The notes beneath the pieces are model-generated. The model did no database searches. It saw nothing but the letters and a program-made list of their open reading frames with translations, and had not been told where the DNA came from. The translations under genes were made by a program, and so were the position numbers. Shown piece after piece: positions 40,790 to 47,643 of a stretch of 64,000 nt of DNA. Origin of the DNA: Sphingomonas liriopis. GTDB taxonomy: Bacteria; Pseudomonadota; Alphaproteobacteria; Sphingomonadales; Sphingomonadaceae. The stretch is taken from the NCBI RefSeq assembly GCF_024211255.1, contig NZ_JAMLDY010000014.1, positions 1 to 64,000 on the forward strand, written 5' to 3'. The stretch's first letter is position 1. The number at the start of each line of letters is the position of its first letter.

Positions 40790-41859
40790 GCATCTTCCAG
40801 AAGGCGGTCCGCAAGGACATCCCGCTGCTGATCGGCGTGGAAGGCGCATCCGGATCCGGCAAGACGAAGTCCGGCCTCGAGATCCTGACCGGCATCGGCG
40901 AGGCGGTGGCGGCGCGCGAAGGGCGCCCGGCGCGCCTGGGCGTCATCGACACCGAGAACAAGCGCGCCCTCTACTACGCGTCGTCGTACGACTTCCTGCA
41001 CCTCGACATGCAGCCGCCGTTTTCGCCGCTGGCGTTCGGCGACCTGATCGACGAGGCGGAACGCGCCGGCATCGACGCGCTGATGATCGACAGCTTCTCC
41101 CACGAGTGGGCGGGCGAGGGCGGGGTGAAGGATTGGGCCGAACGGCTCGAGGCCGGCATCCCGAAGGCGGGCATCGCGAACCCCGAAAGCTGGAAGCGCG
41201 ACCACTGGATCGTCCAGCCGGTTAAGAGCCCGGGCAACTGGTCCGAGCCCAAGAGCGCGATCAAGCCGGGCCACAAATGGCTCGTGGCGAAGATGCTCCG
41301 CGCGCCGATGCACATCGTCCTCTGCCTGCGGTCGGAAGAGAAGATGCTGATGCGCCAGGTGCCGAAGCTGAACGGTCAGGGCGAGCCCGAGATGTGGAAC
41401 GGCAAGCCGAAGATGGTTTCGGAGGTGATTGCCGCCGCCGACCGGCCGCTGCTCGAGCGCTGGCAACCGCAGTGCGAGAAGGACCTGCCGTACGAAATCA
41501 GCACGTCGTTGTTGTTCCTGCCGACGAACCCCGGCGTCCCCGTCGCCCGCAAGGTGAACGAGGAGCACGTTCCGCTGATCCCGCTCGACCGGCGGATCAC
41601 CCGCGACGTCGGCCGCGCGCTGGCGGAATGGGCGGACGGCGCGAAGCAGGTCGATCCCCGTCGGGGCGAGGCGATCGCCGCCATCGCCGCAGCGCCGACC
41701 CTCGATCGTCTCGAACGCCTCTGGGCGCACCGCGACATGGCCCCGTTCCAGGGCGAGCTTCGCGCCGAATACGACGCGCGCAAGGCAGACCTGACCCCCG
41801 ACACCGACACCCAGCGCGACGACGCGCCCCAGAACCAAGGAGAGTACGATGGCGTCTGA
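40786..41859 (+). CDS. RecA-like AAA ATPase (recombination)
   Basis: The 357-residue ATPase has Walker A GVEGASGSGKTKSG (Lys26), a strand RLGVIDTENKRALYY, Walker B DALMIDSFSHEW and a later VLCLRSEEK. This pattern is that of phage RecA-fold ATPases (AAA_24/Sak-like) placed with recombination exonucleases. It may load or anneal single strands made by the RecE-like enzyme. The acidic C-terminal tail (TPDTDTQRDDAPQNQGEYDG) is typical of SSB-interacting or regulatory ends. Confidence 0.75.
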   Translation: MSIFQKAVRKDIPLLIGVEGASGSGKTKSGLEILTGIGEAVAAREGRPARLGVIDTENKRALYYASSYDFLHLDMQPPFSPLAFGDLIDEAERAGIDALMIDSFSHEWAGEGGVKDWAERLEAGIPKAGIANPESWKRDHWIVQPVKSPGNWSEPKSAIKPGHKWLVAKMLRAPMHIVLCLRSEEKMLMRQVPKLNGQGEPEMWNGKPKMVSEVIAAADRPLLERWQPQCEKDLPYEISTSLLFLPTNPGVPVARKVNEEHVPLIPLDRRITRDVGRALAEWADGAKQVDPRRGEAIAAIAAAPTLDRLERLWAHRDMAPFQGELRAEYDARKADLTPDTDTQRDDAPQNQGEYDGV

Positions 41860-42040
41860 CCGTCTCACGATCACCATCACCGGCCCGCAGGGCTGCGGGA
41901 AGTCGCTCGTTGCCGAGTGGCTTGCCGACAACTTGCCTCGTAGCCTGCCGCGTCAGCTTTACCAGCGCACAGGCAAGGTGCTCCGGGACGTCGTCATCAT
42001 CCATGGCGAGGGTCTCGATCGTCAGGAAATTCACCTGTGA
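41849..42040 (+). CDS. P-loop miniprotein, 63 aa
   Basis: The peptide MASDRLTITITGPQGCGKSL has a perfect Walker A, then VAEWLADNLPRSLPRQLYQR and ends soon after with DVVIIHGEG. It is far too short for a full ATPase. It is either a true miniprotein, seen in other phages as a stand-alone P-loop, or a truncated kinase. It overlaps both neighbours. Confidence 0.6.
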   Translation: MASDRLTITITGPQGCGKSLVAEWLADNLPRSLPRQLYQRTGKVLRDVVIIHGEGLDRQEIHL

Positions 42041-42378
42041 GCCCGCGCGACGACGCCCCGCTGCCGATCCCGACAGATATGCCGACGCTCGAGGAGCCGA
42101 TGGACGCGCTGCGGCAGTTCTACATGAACGGCGCGTCGGACCTGATGGACAAGGTGCTCGAGCAGTTCATCCTGCCTGACGATCGGTCAAAGCTCGCCCT
42201 CGACTTCGCTCAGGTCGTCGCGTTCCTGATGTGCATCAAGGTCGTCGATGCGAGGGGCCAGAAGCCCACCCGCGAGAACCTCCTCGCCGTGTGGTGGCCA
42301 TTTCAGAAGGCGTTGAAGGACGACGTGCCGGGGATGCTGCGCACGTTCGCCGAGGAAGCGGCGGGAGCGCGCGCCTGA
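42037..42378 (+). CDS. Hypothetical protein, 113 aa
   Basis: The GTG overlaps the preceding stop. The all-helical product includes EEPMDALRQFYMNGASDLMD and DFAQVVAFLMCIKVVDARGQ. No motif is recognised. Operon position suggests replication or recombination. Confidence 0.6.
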   Translation: MSPRDDAPLPIPTDMPTLEEPMDALRQFYMNGASDLMDKVLEQFILPDDRSKLALDFAQVVAFLMCIKVVDARGQKPTRENLLAVWWPFQKALKDDVPGMLRTFAEEAAGARA

Positions 42379-42566
42379 TGGCCTGGGCTGACGATTTACC
42401 CCGCATCCGTGCCGAAAACGAAGCCTGGCGGACGGAGCATTTGCCACGGTTACGCGAGCGCGAGGCGCAGCGCGCCGCTGCCCGAGACGCCGGAAGAGCA
42501 GCGCTGGACCGGATCGCCCCCGCCGACCGCGCTGCCATCATCGCCGCTTACGGCGGCACCATCTAA
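42378..42566 (+). CDS. Hypothetical protein, 62 aa
   Basis: TGATG overlap with the previous gene. The peptide is a long charged helix (LPRIRAENEAWRTEHLPRLR, RAAARDAGRAALDRIAPAD) ending AAYGGTI. It is followed by the repeated leader and the SMC-like gene. Confidence 0.6.
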   Translation: MAWADDLPRIRAENEAWRTEHLPRLREREAQRAAARDAGRAALDRIAPADRAAIIAAYGGTI

Positions 42567-42585
42567 CCACAGCCAAGGAACCACC

Positions 42586-44208
42586 ATGTCCAAGATTATC
42601 CGGCTGCAGGCCGACAACTTCAAGAAGCTGACCGTCATCGACATCGCGCCCGGCGGCGGCGTCGTGCCGATCCGGGGCCGCAACGCGCAGGGCAAGTCCT
42701 CCACGCTTGACGCGATCATGGCGGCGCTCGGCGGCAAGGCGGTGATGCCCTCTCGCCCGGTGCGCCGCGGCGAGGACGAGGGATCGATCCGCGTCGAGCT
42801 CGACGACGGCGTCGTGATCCTCCGCCGGTTCACCCAGGACGGGAAGGGCGACAGCATCGAGGTCACCAACGCCGACGGGTTCCGCGCGCCGTCGCCGCAG
42901 AAGATGCTCGACGGGCTCTATGCGTCGGTCGCGTTCGACCCGCTGGCGTTCACGCGGCTGGATGCCAAGGCGCAGCTGGCCCGGCTCCGGCAGCTGGTGA
43001 AGCTCGACGTCGACGTCGACGCGCTCGAGCGCCAGATCGCTGCCGACTACGATGCGCGCCGCGACAAGAACCGCGAGAAGGATCGCGAGGCCGCGCGCTT
43101 GCTACAGATGCCGACCTATCCCGACGCGGCTGCGCAGAAGGTCGACGAGGCCGCGCTCGAGACGCAGATCGCCACGGCATCGGTGACAAACGGCCAGATC
43201 GAGCGTCGCCGGGTGAACCGGGAGGAGTTCGGCCGCGCGATCGACAGCAACAAGGCGCTGGCGGTCAGGTGCCGGGAGGATATCCTCGCGCGGGAGGAGC
43301 GCCTGCGACAGCTTCGCCAAGAACTAGCGGAATTGGATGAGACGATCGCCGCACAGGAGAAGCAGCTGGCCGAGGCCGAGCCGCTCCCCGATCCCGTCGA
43401 CGTGTCCGAGGTGCAGGCCGCCCTGCGCGCCGCGCGCGACACGAACGCGAAGATCGCCGCCGAAGCAGCCCATGTCGCGCAGAAGATGTATGTCGAACGG
43501 CTGAACCTCGAGAGCGCCGAGCTATCCGGCCAGATCGACGGCCGGCGCGAGGCAATCGCCGCATCGATCGAGCGGGCGAACATGCCCGTGCCCGGCCTGT
43601 CGTTCGGCGACGGCGAGGTGCTGTTCAATGGCCTGCCGCTGGATCAGGCATCGTCGGCCGAGCAGCTGCGCGTGTCGACGGCGATCGGCATGGCGACGTC
43701 GCCGAAGCTCCGCGTCATGCTGGTACGCGACGGCTCGCTGCTGGACGACGAGGGCGAGCGGATCCTCGCGACGCTCGCCGAGGAGAACGACTTTCAGTTG
43801 TGGGTCGAGGCGGTCGACACCAGCGGGAAGGTCGGGATCGTGCTCGAGGACGGCGCCGTCGTGTCGATCGATGGCGAGCCGGCACCGGAGCCAGAAGCCA
43901 TTGCCGCGCCGAAGCGCCGGCAGAAGAAATCCGCAGCGGGTGGGGAGCCGGAAACGGTGGTCGAGCCCGCGAGCGGCCAGGGGGAGGATGGCGGTGTCGC
44001 TCCCGTCGCCTCCCCCGAACCCTCCACCGTCGGCCCCGACATCGACACCGTCGCGCCGAACGATGCCGACTTCGAACCTCGTCATGATGACGGCGATGAC
44101 GGCGACGTGCAGCCCGAGGCGGACACCCTGCCGTGGGAGGAAGCCGAGCCCGAGCCCGAGCCCGAGCCGGTGCGCGCGCCTACCGAGCCCATGGGCCTGT
44201 TCGACTGA
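42586..44208 (+). CDS. SMC/RecF-like ATPase, 540 aa
   Basis: The ATG follows CCACAGCCAAGGAACC. The N-terminal half-ATPase has IIRLQADNFKKLTVIDIAPG and Walker A RGRNAQGKSST (Lys37). A coiled coil spans about residues 150-310. The C-terminal half carries MLVRDGSLLDDEGERILATL (D-loop/Walker B region). The last 110 residues are acidic and disordered with Glu-Pro repeats, ending PMGLFD. Such AAA_23/RecN-like proteins partner nucleases or structure DNA ends. Start 42586 excludes an upstream shadow extension. Confidence 0.8.
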   Translation: MSKIIRLQADNFKKLTVIDIAPGGGVVPIRGRNAQGKSSTLDAIMAALGGKAVMPSRPVRRGEDEGSIRVELDDGVVILRRFTQDGKGDSIEVTNADGFRAPSPQKMLDGLYASVAFDPLAFTRLDAKAQLARLRQLVKLDVDVDALERQIAADYDARRDKNREKDREAARLLQMPTYPDAAAQKVDEAALETQIATASVTNGQIERRRVNREEFGRAIDSNKALAVRCREDILAREERLRQLRQELAELDETIAAQEKQLAEAEPLPDPVDVSEVQAALRAARDTNAKIAAEAAHVAQKMYVERLNLESAELSGQIDGRREAIAASIERANMPVPGLSFGDGEVLFNGLPLDQASSAEQLRVSTAIGMATSPKLRVMLVRDGSLLDDEGERILATLAEENDFQLWVEAVDTSGKVGIVLEDGAVVSIDGEPAPEPEAIAAPKRRQKKSAAGGEPETVVEPASGQGEDGGVAPVASPEPSTVGPDIDTVAPNDADFEPRHDDGDDGDVQPEADTLPWEEAEPEPEPEPVRAPTEPMGLFD

Positions 44209-44342
44209 TGTCGCTCTACGATCACGACAACCCCCAGCATCTGGCCTACCTCGCCGCCCACCGCGCGCGGCGAGAGGACCGGGAGCGGAAGGGGTTCCAG
44301 CAGCAGCGCCGGCCGGACCGGCAGGGAGGCAACCGTGGTTAA
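44208..44342 (+). CDS. Small basic protein, 44 aa
   Basis: TGATG overlaps the SMC-like stop. The peptide MSLYDHDNPQHLAYLAAHRA is followed by a strongly basic tail (REDRERKGFQQQRRPDRQGG), suggesting nucleic-acid binding. It overlaps the next gene by eight bases. Confidence 0.55.
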   Translation: MSLYDHDNPQHLAYLAAHRARREDRERKGFQQQRRPDRQGGNRG

Positions 44343-44847
44343 GGAGCCAGCCCACCGCCACAACGGCGGCCCGCTATCCGACGAGGATCGGCGAAAGCTT
44401 TGGGATCATGTTCGCGCGCGCGAAGCCCTGAACGAGCAACAGGATGAAATCCGCCTCGATATCTCCGCCCGTAAAGAGCTCATCAAGGCCGACGGCTTCG
44501 ACGTGAACATGGTCGAGCTCATCCTGAAACGCCGGAAGGCAGGCGAGGGTGAGACGGCAGCGGCGGACAGCATCATCCGCATCTACGAAGAGGGCCTGCG
44601 CGATCAGGGCGCGTTGCCGCTCGAGCAAACACGGAAACCGACGACACCCGTCCGCCGCCCGCTCGAGGACATCGCCCGCGATCTGCACGGCGAGGAACTG
44701 CCGCCGATGCCCGAGAAGCTGGATCCGGAGGTCCGGGAGGCGGCCGAGCGGCTGAACGAGTTGCTCAAGCGAAACGGTGCAACGATGACGATGGGAAGCG
44801 GCGACAATGCCGTGACGTTCGGCGCCGGCATGATCGATCCGTTCTGA
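44335..44847 (+). CDS. GapR-like (DUF2312) DNA-binding protein
   Basis: The 170-residue product has the DUF2312 core KELIKADGFDVNMVELILKR within REALNEQQDEIRLDISARK. This is related to GapR, the alphaproteobacterial protein that clamps overtwisted DNA ahead of forks. A phage-specific C-terminal extension follows (RDLHGEELPPMPEKLDPEVR). It may aid replication of, or compact, phage DNA. A hairpin follows the stop. Confidence 0.78.
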   Translation: MVKEPAHRHNGGPLSDEDRRKLWDHVRAREALNEQQDEIRLDISARKELIKADGFDVNMVELILKRRKAGEGETAAADSIIRIYEEGLRDQGALPLEQTRKPTTPVRRPLEDIARDLHGEELPPMPEKLDPEVREAAERLNELLKRNGATMTMGSGDNAVTFGAGMIDPF

Positions 44848-44851
44848 TGAT

Positions 44852-44883
44852 AGGGCGCCGGTTTGCCCCCGCACCGGCGCCCT
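44852..44883 (+). terminator. Hairpin after the GapR-like gene
   Basis: AGGGCGCCGGT (44852-44862) and ACCGGCGCCCT (44873-44883) form an 11-bp stem with a ten-base loop. There is no U-tract. It probably separates the recombination genes from the integration genes, perhaps as a partial terminator. Confidence 0.6.
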
Positions 44884-44946
44884 GGGCGGGATAGGTCACC
44901 CTGTCGCCCGAAGCATCCACGTACCACAGCCATGGGAAACTAGAAG

Positions 44947-45090
44947 ATGAACACGAAGGTCGCAGTCCGCATCAAGCGCGGTGAAAGCCCCACCCGTAGC
45001 CGGGTCGCCGCCTGCGCGCTCGAACTCGCCGGGTATCGCGCCCGCATCGTGCGCCGCAATGGCCACCCCGTTCGCGTCTGGACCCTGTGA
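44947..45090 (+). CDS. Small basic protein, 47 aa
   Basis: The gene follows a variant of the repeated leader (CCACAGCCATGGGAAAC, 44924-44940). It overlaps the first recombinase gene at TGATG. The peptide MNTKVAVRIKRGESPTRSRV is basic, with LELAGYRARIVRRNGHPVRV after it. Size and charge fit an excisionase or accessory DNA-binding factor, which is inference from position. Confidence 0.58.
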   Translation: MNTKVAVRIKRGESPTRSRVAACALELAGYRARIVRRNGHPVRVWTL

Positions 45091-45989
45091 TGAACGTCAC
45101 CGAAGCCCTCGCAGCTTGGCGCTCCTACCGAGAGCAGATGGTCCGCCTGCGCCTCGTCGCCGAGAGCACGTACGATAACCAGACGGCGATCGTTATGCAG
45201 CTGCAGCGCGCGCTCGGCGAGCACGCGCTCGACCAGCTGCGCAAGTCGCACATCGAGCTTTGGATGGGTGAACGGCTGCAGACCTGCGCGCCCGTCACCG
45301 TACGCGGCGAGCTCAACGTCCTGCGGCAGGTGCTCAATTGGTGCGTGGATGAGGGGCATCTCCTCGCCAAGCCGCGCTTCCCGACGCTGTCGGTCGCCAA
45401 CGTCGAGGCCGACCTGCCGTCGGACGACGCGTTCCTTTGGGTGCTCGCGAACGTGCCCGAGCAGCACGCCCGCGCGCTCGAATTCATGATGCTGACCGGG
45501 CTATCCCCGCACGAACTCGAGCGGGTGCAAAGCCGCGATTACGTGCCGCAATTCGTCGGGACGACGCAGGCCGCGCCCGGCGAGCGCCATTATATCGGCA
45601 TCGGGCAGCGGCCGGACTTTCCTGTAAAGCAACCCAGCCGGCGACGCTGGGCGCCGCTCAACGACCGCGCCCGCGCCCTGTGGTTCGAGGCGTCAGCAGG
45701 ACGTGCGCCGGATCAGCAGGTTTTTTCGTCCGTCGCGGCGATGCAGAAGGCGATCCGCCGCGCCGTCGACGCGCTGGTGCACGAATGCGCAGCCGGTCCC
45801 GCCGGTGTCCGCAGCATCACCCCCAAGCTGATGCGCAAGTGGTTCGCCTCCAAGGTCGCCAGCCAGCAGCCCGAGCACGTCCTGCAGCGCTTGATGGGCC
45901 ATGCGCCCGGATCACCAATCACCCGCCGGCATTACGTCCGGTCCAACGAGGGGCAGGGCAGGGATGCCGTTGCCGATCTGAGCCTATGA
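45090..45989 (+). CDS. Tyrosine recombinase-like protein lacking Arg I
   Basis: The 299-residue product has a SAM-like N-terminal core-binding domain (ESTYDNQTAIVMQLQRALGE) and a recombinase catalytic domain. Box I reads LTGLSPHELERV, with Ser139 where the first catalytic arginine should be. Box II keeps KLMRKWFAS (Lys246, Arg249), GH at 270-271 and Tyr282 in RRHYV. Loss of Arg I suggests a weakened or inactive strand exchanger, perhaps a regulator of integration. It is translationally linked to the next gene. Confidence 0.72.
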   Translation: MNVTEALAAWRSYREQMVRLRLVAESTYDNQTAIVMQLQRALGEHALDQLRKSHIELWMGERLQTCAPVTVRGELNVLRQVLNWCVDEGHLLAKPRFPTLSVANVEADLPSDDAFLWVLANVPEQHARALEFMMLTGLSPHELERVQSRDYVPQFVGTTQAAPGERHYIGIGQRPDFPVKQPSRRRWAPLNDRARALWFEASAGRAPDQQVFSSVAAMQKAIRRAVDALVHECAAGPAGVRSITPKLMRKWFASKVASQQPEHVLQRLMGHAPGSPITRRHYVRSNEGQGRDAVADLSL

Positions 45990-46168
45990 CCGCACCCGCT
46001 CGCTTCAAACAGGACGACATCGCCCGCGCCGTTTCCGGCGTCATCAAGGGAGGCATGCGCCCCGGCCGCGTTGAGATTGACCCGAACGGGAAGATCGTCA
46101 TCCTGTCCGACACCGTCGCCCCGGCCGTCGAGCCGAACCCATGGGATACGTGCCTTGGCAAAGCGTAG
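45986..46168 (+). CDS. Small protein between recombinases, 60 aa
   Basis: ATGA overlap joins it to the first recombinase, and its end overlaps the integrase start. The peptide RFKQDDIARAVSGVIKGGMR followed by PGRVEIDPNGKIVIL is the kind of short protein often found directly before integrases in alphaproteobacterial prophages. A role in directionality is possible but unproven. Confidence 0.65.
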   Translation: MTAPARFKQDDIARAVSGVIKGGMRPGRVEIDPNGKIVILSDTVAPAVEPNPWDTCLGKA

Positions 46169-47282
46169 GTTCCTCCCCGAGTTCGTCACTGCCTTCAAGG
46201 ATCGGCACGGCAAGGAGCGCCTGCGCTTCCGGCGCAAGGGCTATGCCGGCGGGTACTTCAAGGCGGCGCTCGGCACCGAGGAATTCCGTGCCGAATATCG
46301 GGTGTTCATGGATGCGGAGGCGCCGATGGTCGCGGCCGATCGCGCCGCGCCCGGCTCGGTCGCCGATCTGGTCACCCGCTATTTCGCCACGCCGACCCGG
46401 CTCGGTCCGACCGCGCAGACCCAGGCGACGGTTCGCGGCATCCTCGACGGGTTCCGGCGGGAATATGGCCACCTCCCGGTCGCGCGCATGACGTTCGAGC
46501 ACGTCGAGGCGATCGTCGCCGCGCGCATCCCGAAGAGGCAGGAGGGCAAGCGGATCGTCGGCGGCATTCAGGCGGCGCGGAAGCTGCGCAAGGAGCTCGT
46601 GCGCCTGTTCGCGTTCGCCAAGAAGGCCGGGATGCATGCCTCGAACCCGGCGGCCGATGCAGACCGCGTGAAGATCGGCCCCGGTCAGCGGTCCAGCGGC
46701 CACCATACATGGACCGAGGAGGAGATTACCCAATACCGGGAGCACCACGCGCTCGGTACCAAGGCCCGCCTTGCGATGGAGCTCATGCTCTGGACCGATC
46801 AGCGGCGCGGTGATGCGATCCGGATGGGTCGCCAGCACATCCGCGACGGGCGGCTGCACTTCACCCAGGGCAAGACCGGCTCCGACCTCGGTCTGCCCGT
46901 CGCGCCGCAGCTGCTGGAGGCGATTGTCGCCATGCCGCCAGCGCAAAAGGGCCACCTGTGCTTCCTCGTGACGGAGTTCGGGAAGCCGTTCAGCGATGCC
47001 GGGTTCGGCAACTGGTTTCGGAAACGGTGCGACGAGGCGGGCCTGCCGCAGTGCGCCGCGCACGGCCTGCGCAAGGCGACGATGCGCCGCATGGCCGAGC
47101 TCGGCATGTCGAACCAGTCGATGAAGTCCGTGTCCGGCCACAAGACCGATCAGGAGGTGTCGCGCTACACCCGCGCGGTCAATCAGCAGCGCATGGCGGA
47201 CCAAGCGATCGGCATGCTGGCGCGGTGGGAAATGTCTAACCTGCCTGCGAGGTTAGACACCAACGATGCGGAAAGTGGCTGA
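46155..47282 (+). CDS. Prophage integrase (tyrosine recombinase)
   Basis: From the TTG at 46155 the 375-residue enzyme has all catalytic residues: Arg217 (TDQRRGDAIRM), Lys240 (TQGKTG), His303 and Arg306 (AAHGLRKATM), His329 (SGHKT) and Tyr338 (VSRYTR). An arm-binding and core-binding N-terminus precedes them. It should join attP to the tRNA-Ala attB. The stop is 16 bases from attR, and two arm-type repeats lie in the last 50 bases of the gene. The start is the first good codon after the frame opens. Confidence 0.88.
   Translation: MAKRRFLPEFVTAFKDRHGKERLRFRRKGYAGGYFKAALGTEEFRAEYRVFMDAEAPMVAADRAAPGSVADLVTRYFATPTRLGPTAQTQATVRGILDGFRREYGHLPVARMTFEHVEAIVAARIPKRQEGKRIVGGIQAARKLRKELVRLFAFAKKAGMHASNPAADADRVKIGPGQRSSGHHTWTEEEITQYREHHALGTKARLAMELMLWTDQRRGDAIRMGRQHIRDGRLHFTQGKTGSDLGLPVAPQLLEAIVAMPPAQKGHLCFLVTEFGKPFSDAGFGNWFRKRCDEAGLPQCAAHGLRKATMRRMAELGMSNQSMKSVSGHKTDQEVSRYTRAVNQQRMADQAIGMLARWEMSNLPARLDTNDAESG
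47233..47259. promoter_or_regulatory. Right arm-type sites (inverted pair)
   Basis: TGTCTAACC (47233-47241) and its complement GGTTAGACA (47251-47259) face each other inside the integrase 3' end, about 40 bases from attR. The same nonamer occurs twice beside attL. As a palindrome it would also fold in RNA. Confidence 0.55.
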
Positions 47283-47298
47283 TTTCTGCCGTTTCTGT

Positions 47299-47322
47299 CG
47301 GGGTGGTGGTGGAGCTGAGGGG
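47299..47322. other. attR core (24-bp direct repeat)
   Basis: This is the right copy of the 24-bp repeat. It includes the last 16 bases of the tRNA-Ala gene with CCA plus eight bases beyond it. The tRNA is complete on this side, so integration does not disrupt it. Confidence 0.9.
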
Positions 47323-47382
47323 AATCGAACCCCTGACCTCTGCAGTGCGATTGCAGCGCTCTCCCATCTGAGCTACAGCCCC
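47307..47382 (-). tRNA. tRNA-Ala (anticodon CGC)
   Basis: The 76-base gene has an acceptor stem GGGGCTG paired with CAGCTCC (one G-U pair), a D-arm AGCTCAGATGGGAGAGC, an anticodon stem CTGCA/TGCAG around the loop ATCGCAC, and a GGTTCGATTCCCC T-arm with encoded CCA. Anticodon CGC reads GCG alanine codons. Its 3' end is the prophage attachment site. Confidence 0.93.
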
Positions 47383-47643
47383 GCACCCCGGGACCCGGGC
47401 GCCGCCCGGGAGCGAGCCCATTAGCCGGGCCGCGAAATTGATGCAACAGCGCCGATGCGGATCGTCGAAATTTCCGGCGCGTGATCCCGCTGCGACCAAC
47501 CGCCTCGCCGACGCGACGCAAAGTCGTTGCGCGCCCTCAACGACAGGAACGAAGCGCTCGAACGCGGTTTGTTATCCGCGGAGCAGGGACGCGCGCCAAC
47601 GACGTGCCCCGCACCCGCAGGAGCGATACTTCAGGAGACCATC

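Larger units (their letters stand above)
2877..47322. mobile_element. Podovirus-type prophage in tRNA-Ala(CGC)
   Basis: The element is bounded by the 24-bp att repeat and spans 44.4 kb. It contains the full set expected of a temperate podovirus: integrase, CI/Cro switch, replication and recombination genes, terminase, portal, scaffold, coat, tail and ejection proteins, and lysis genes. The late genes run leftward from 27.5 kb. No transposon or large deletion is visible. Apart from possible frameshifts in the giant virion gene it looks intact. Confidence 0.93.

Noticed and set aside
2877..47322. CRISPR array or diversity-generating retroelement in the prophage
   Set aside because: No regularly spaced direct repeats and no reverse transcriptase or template/variable repeat pair were seen.
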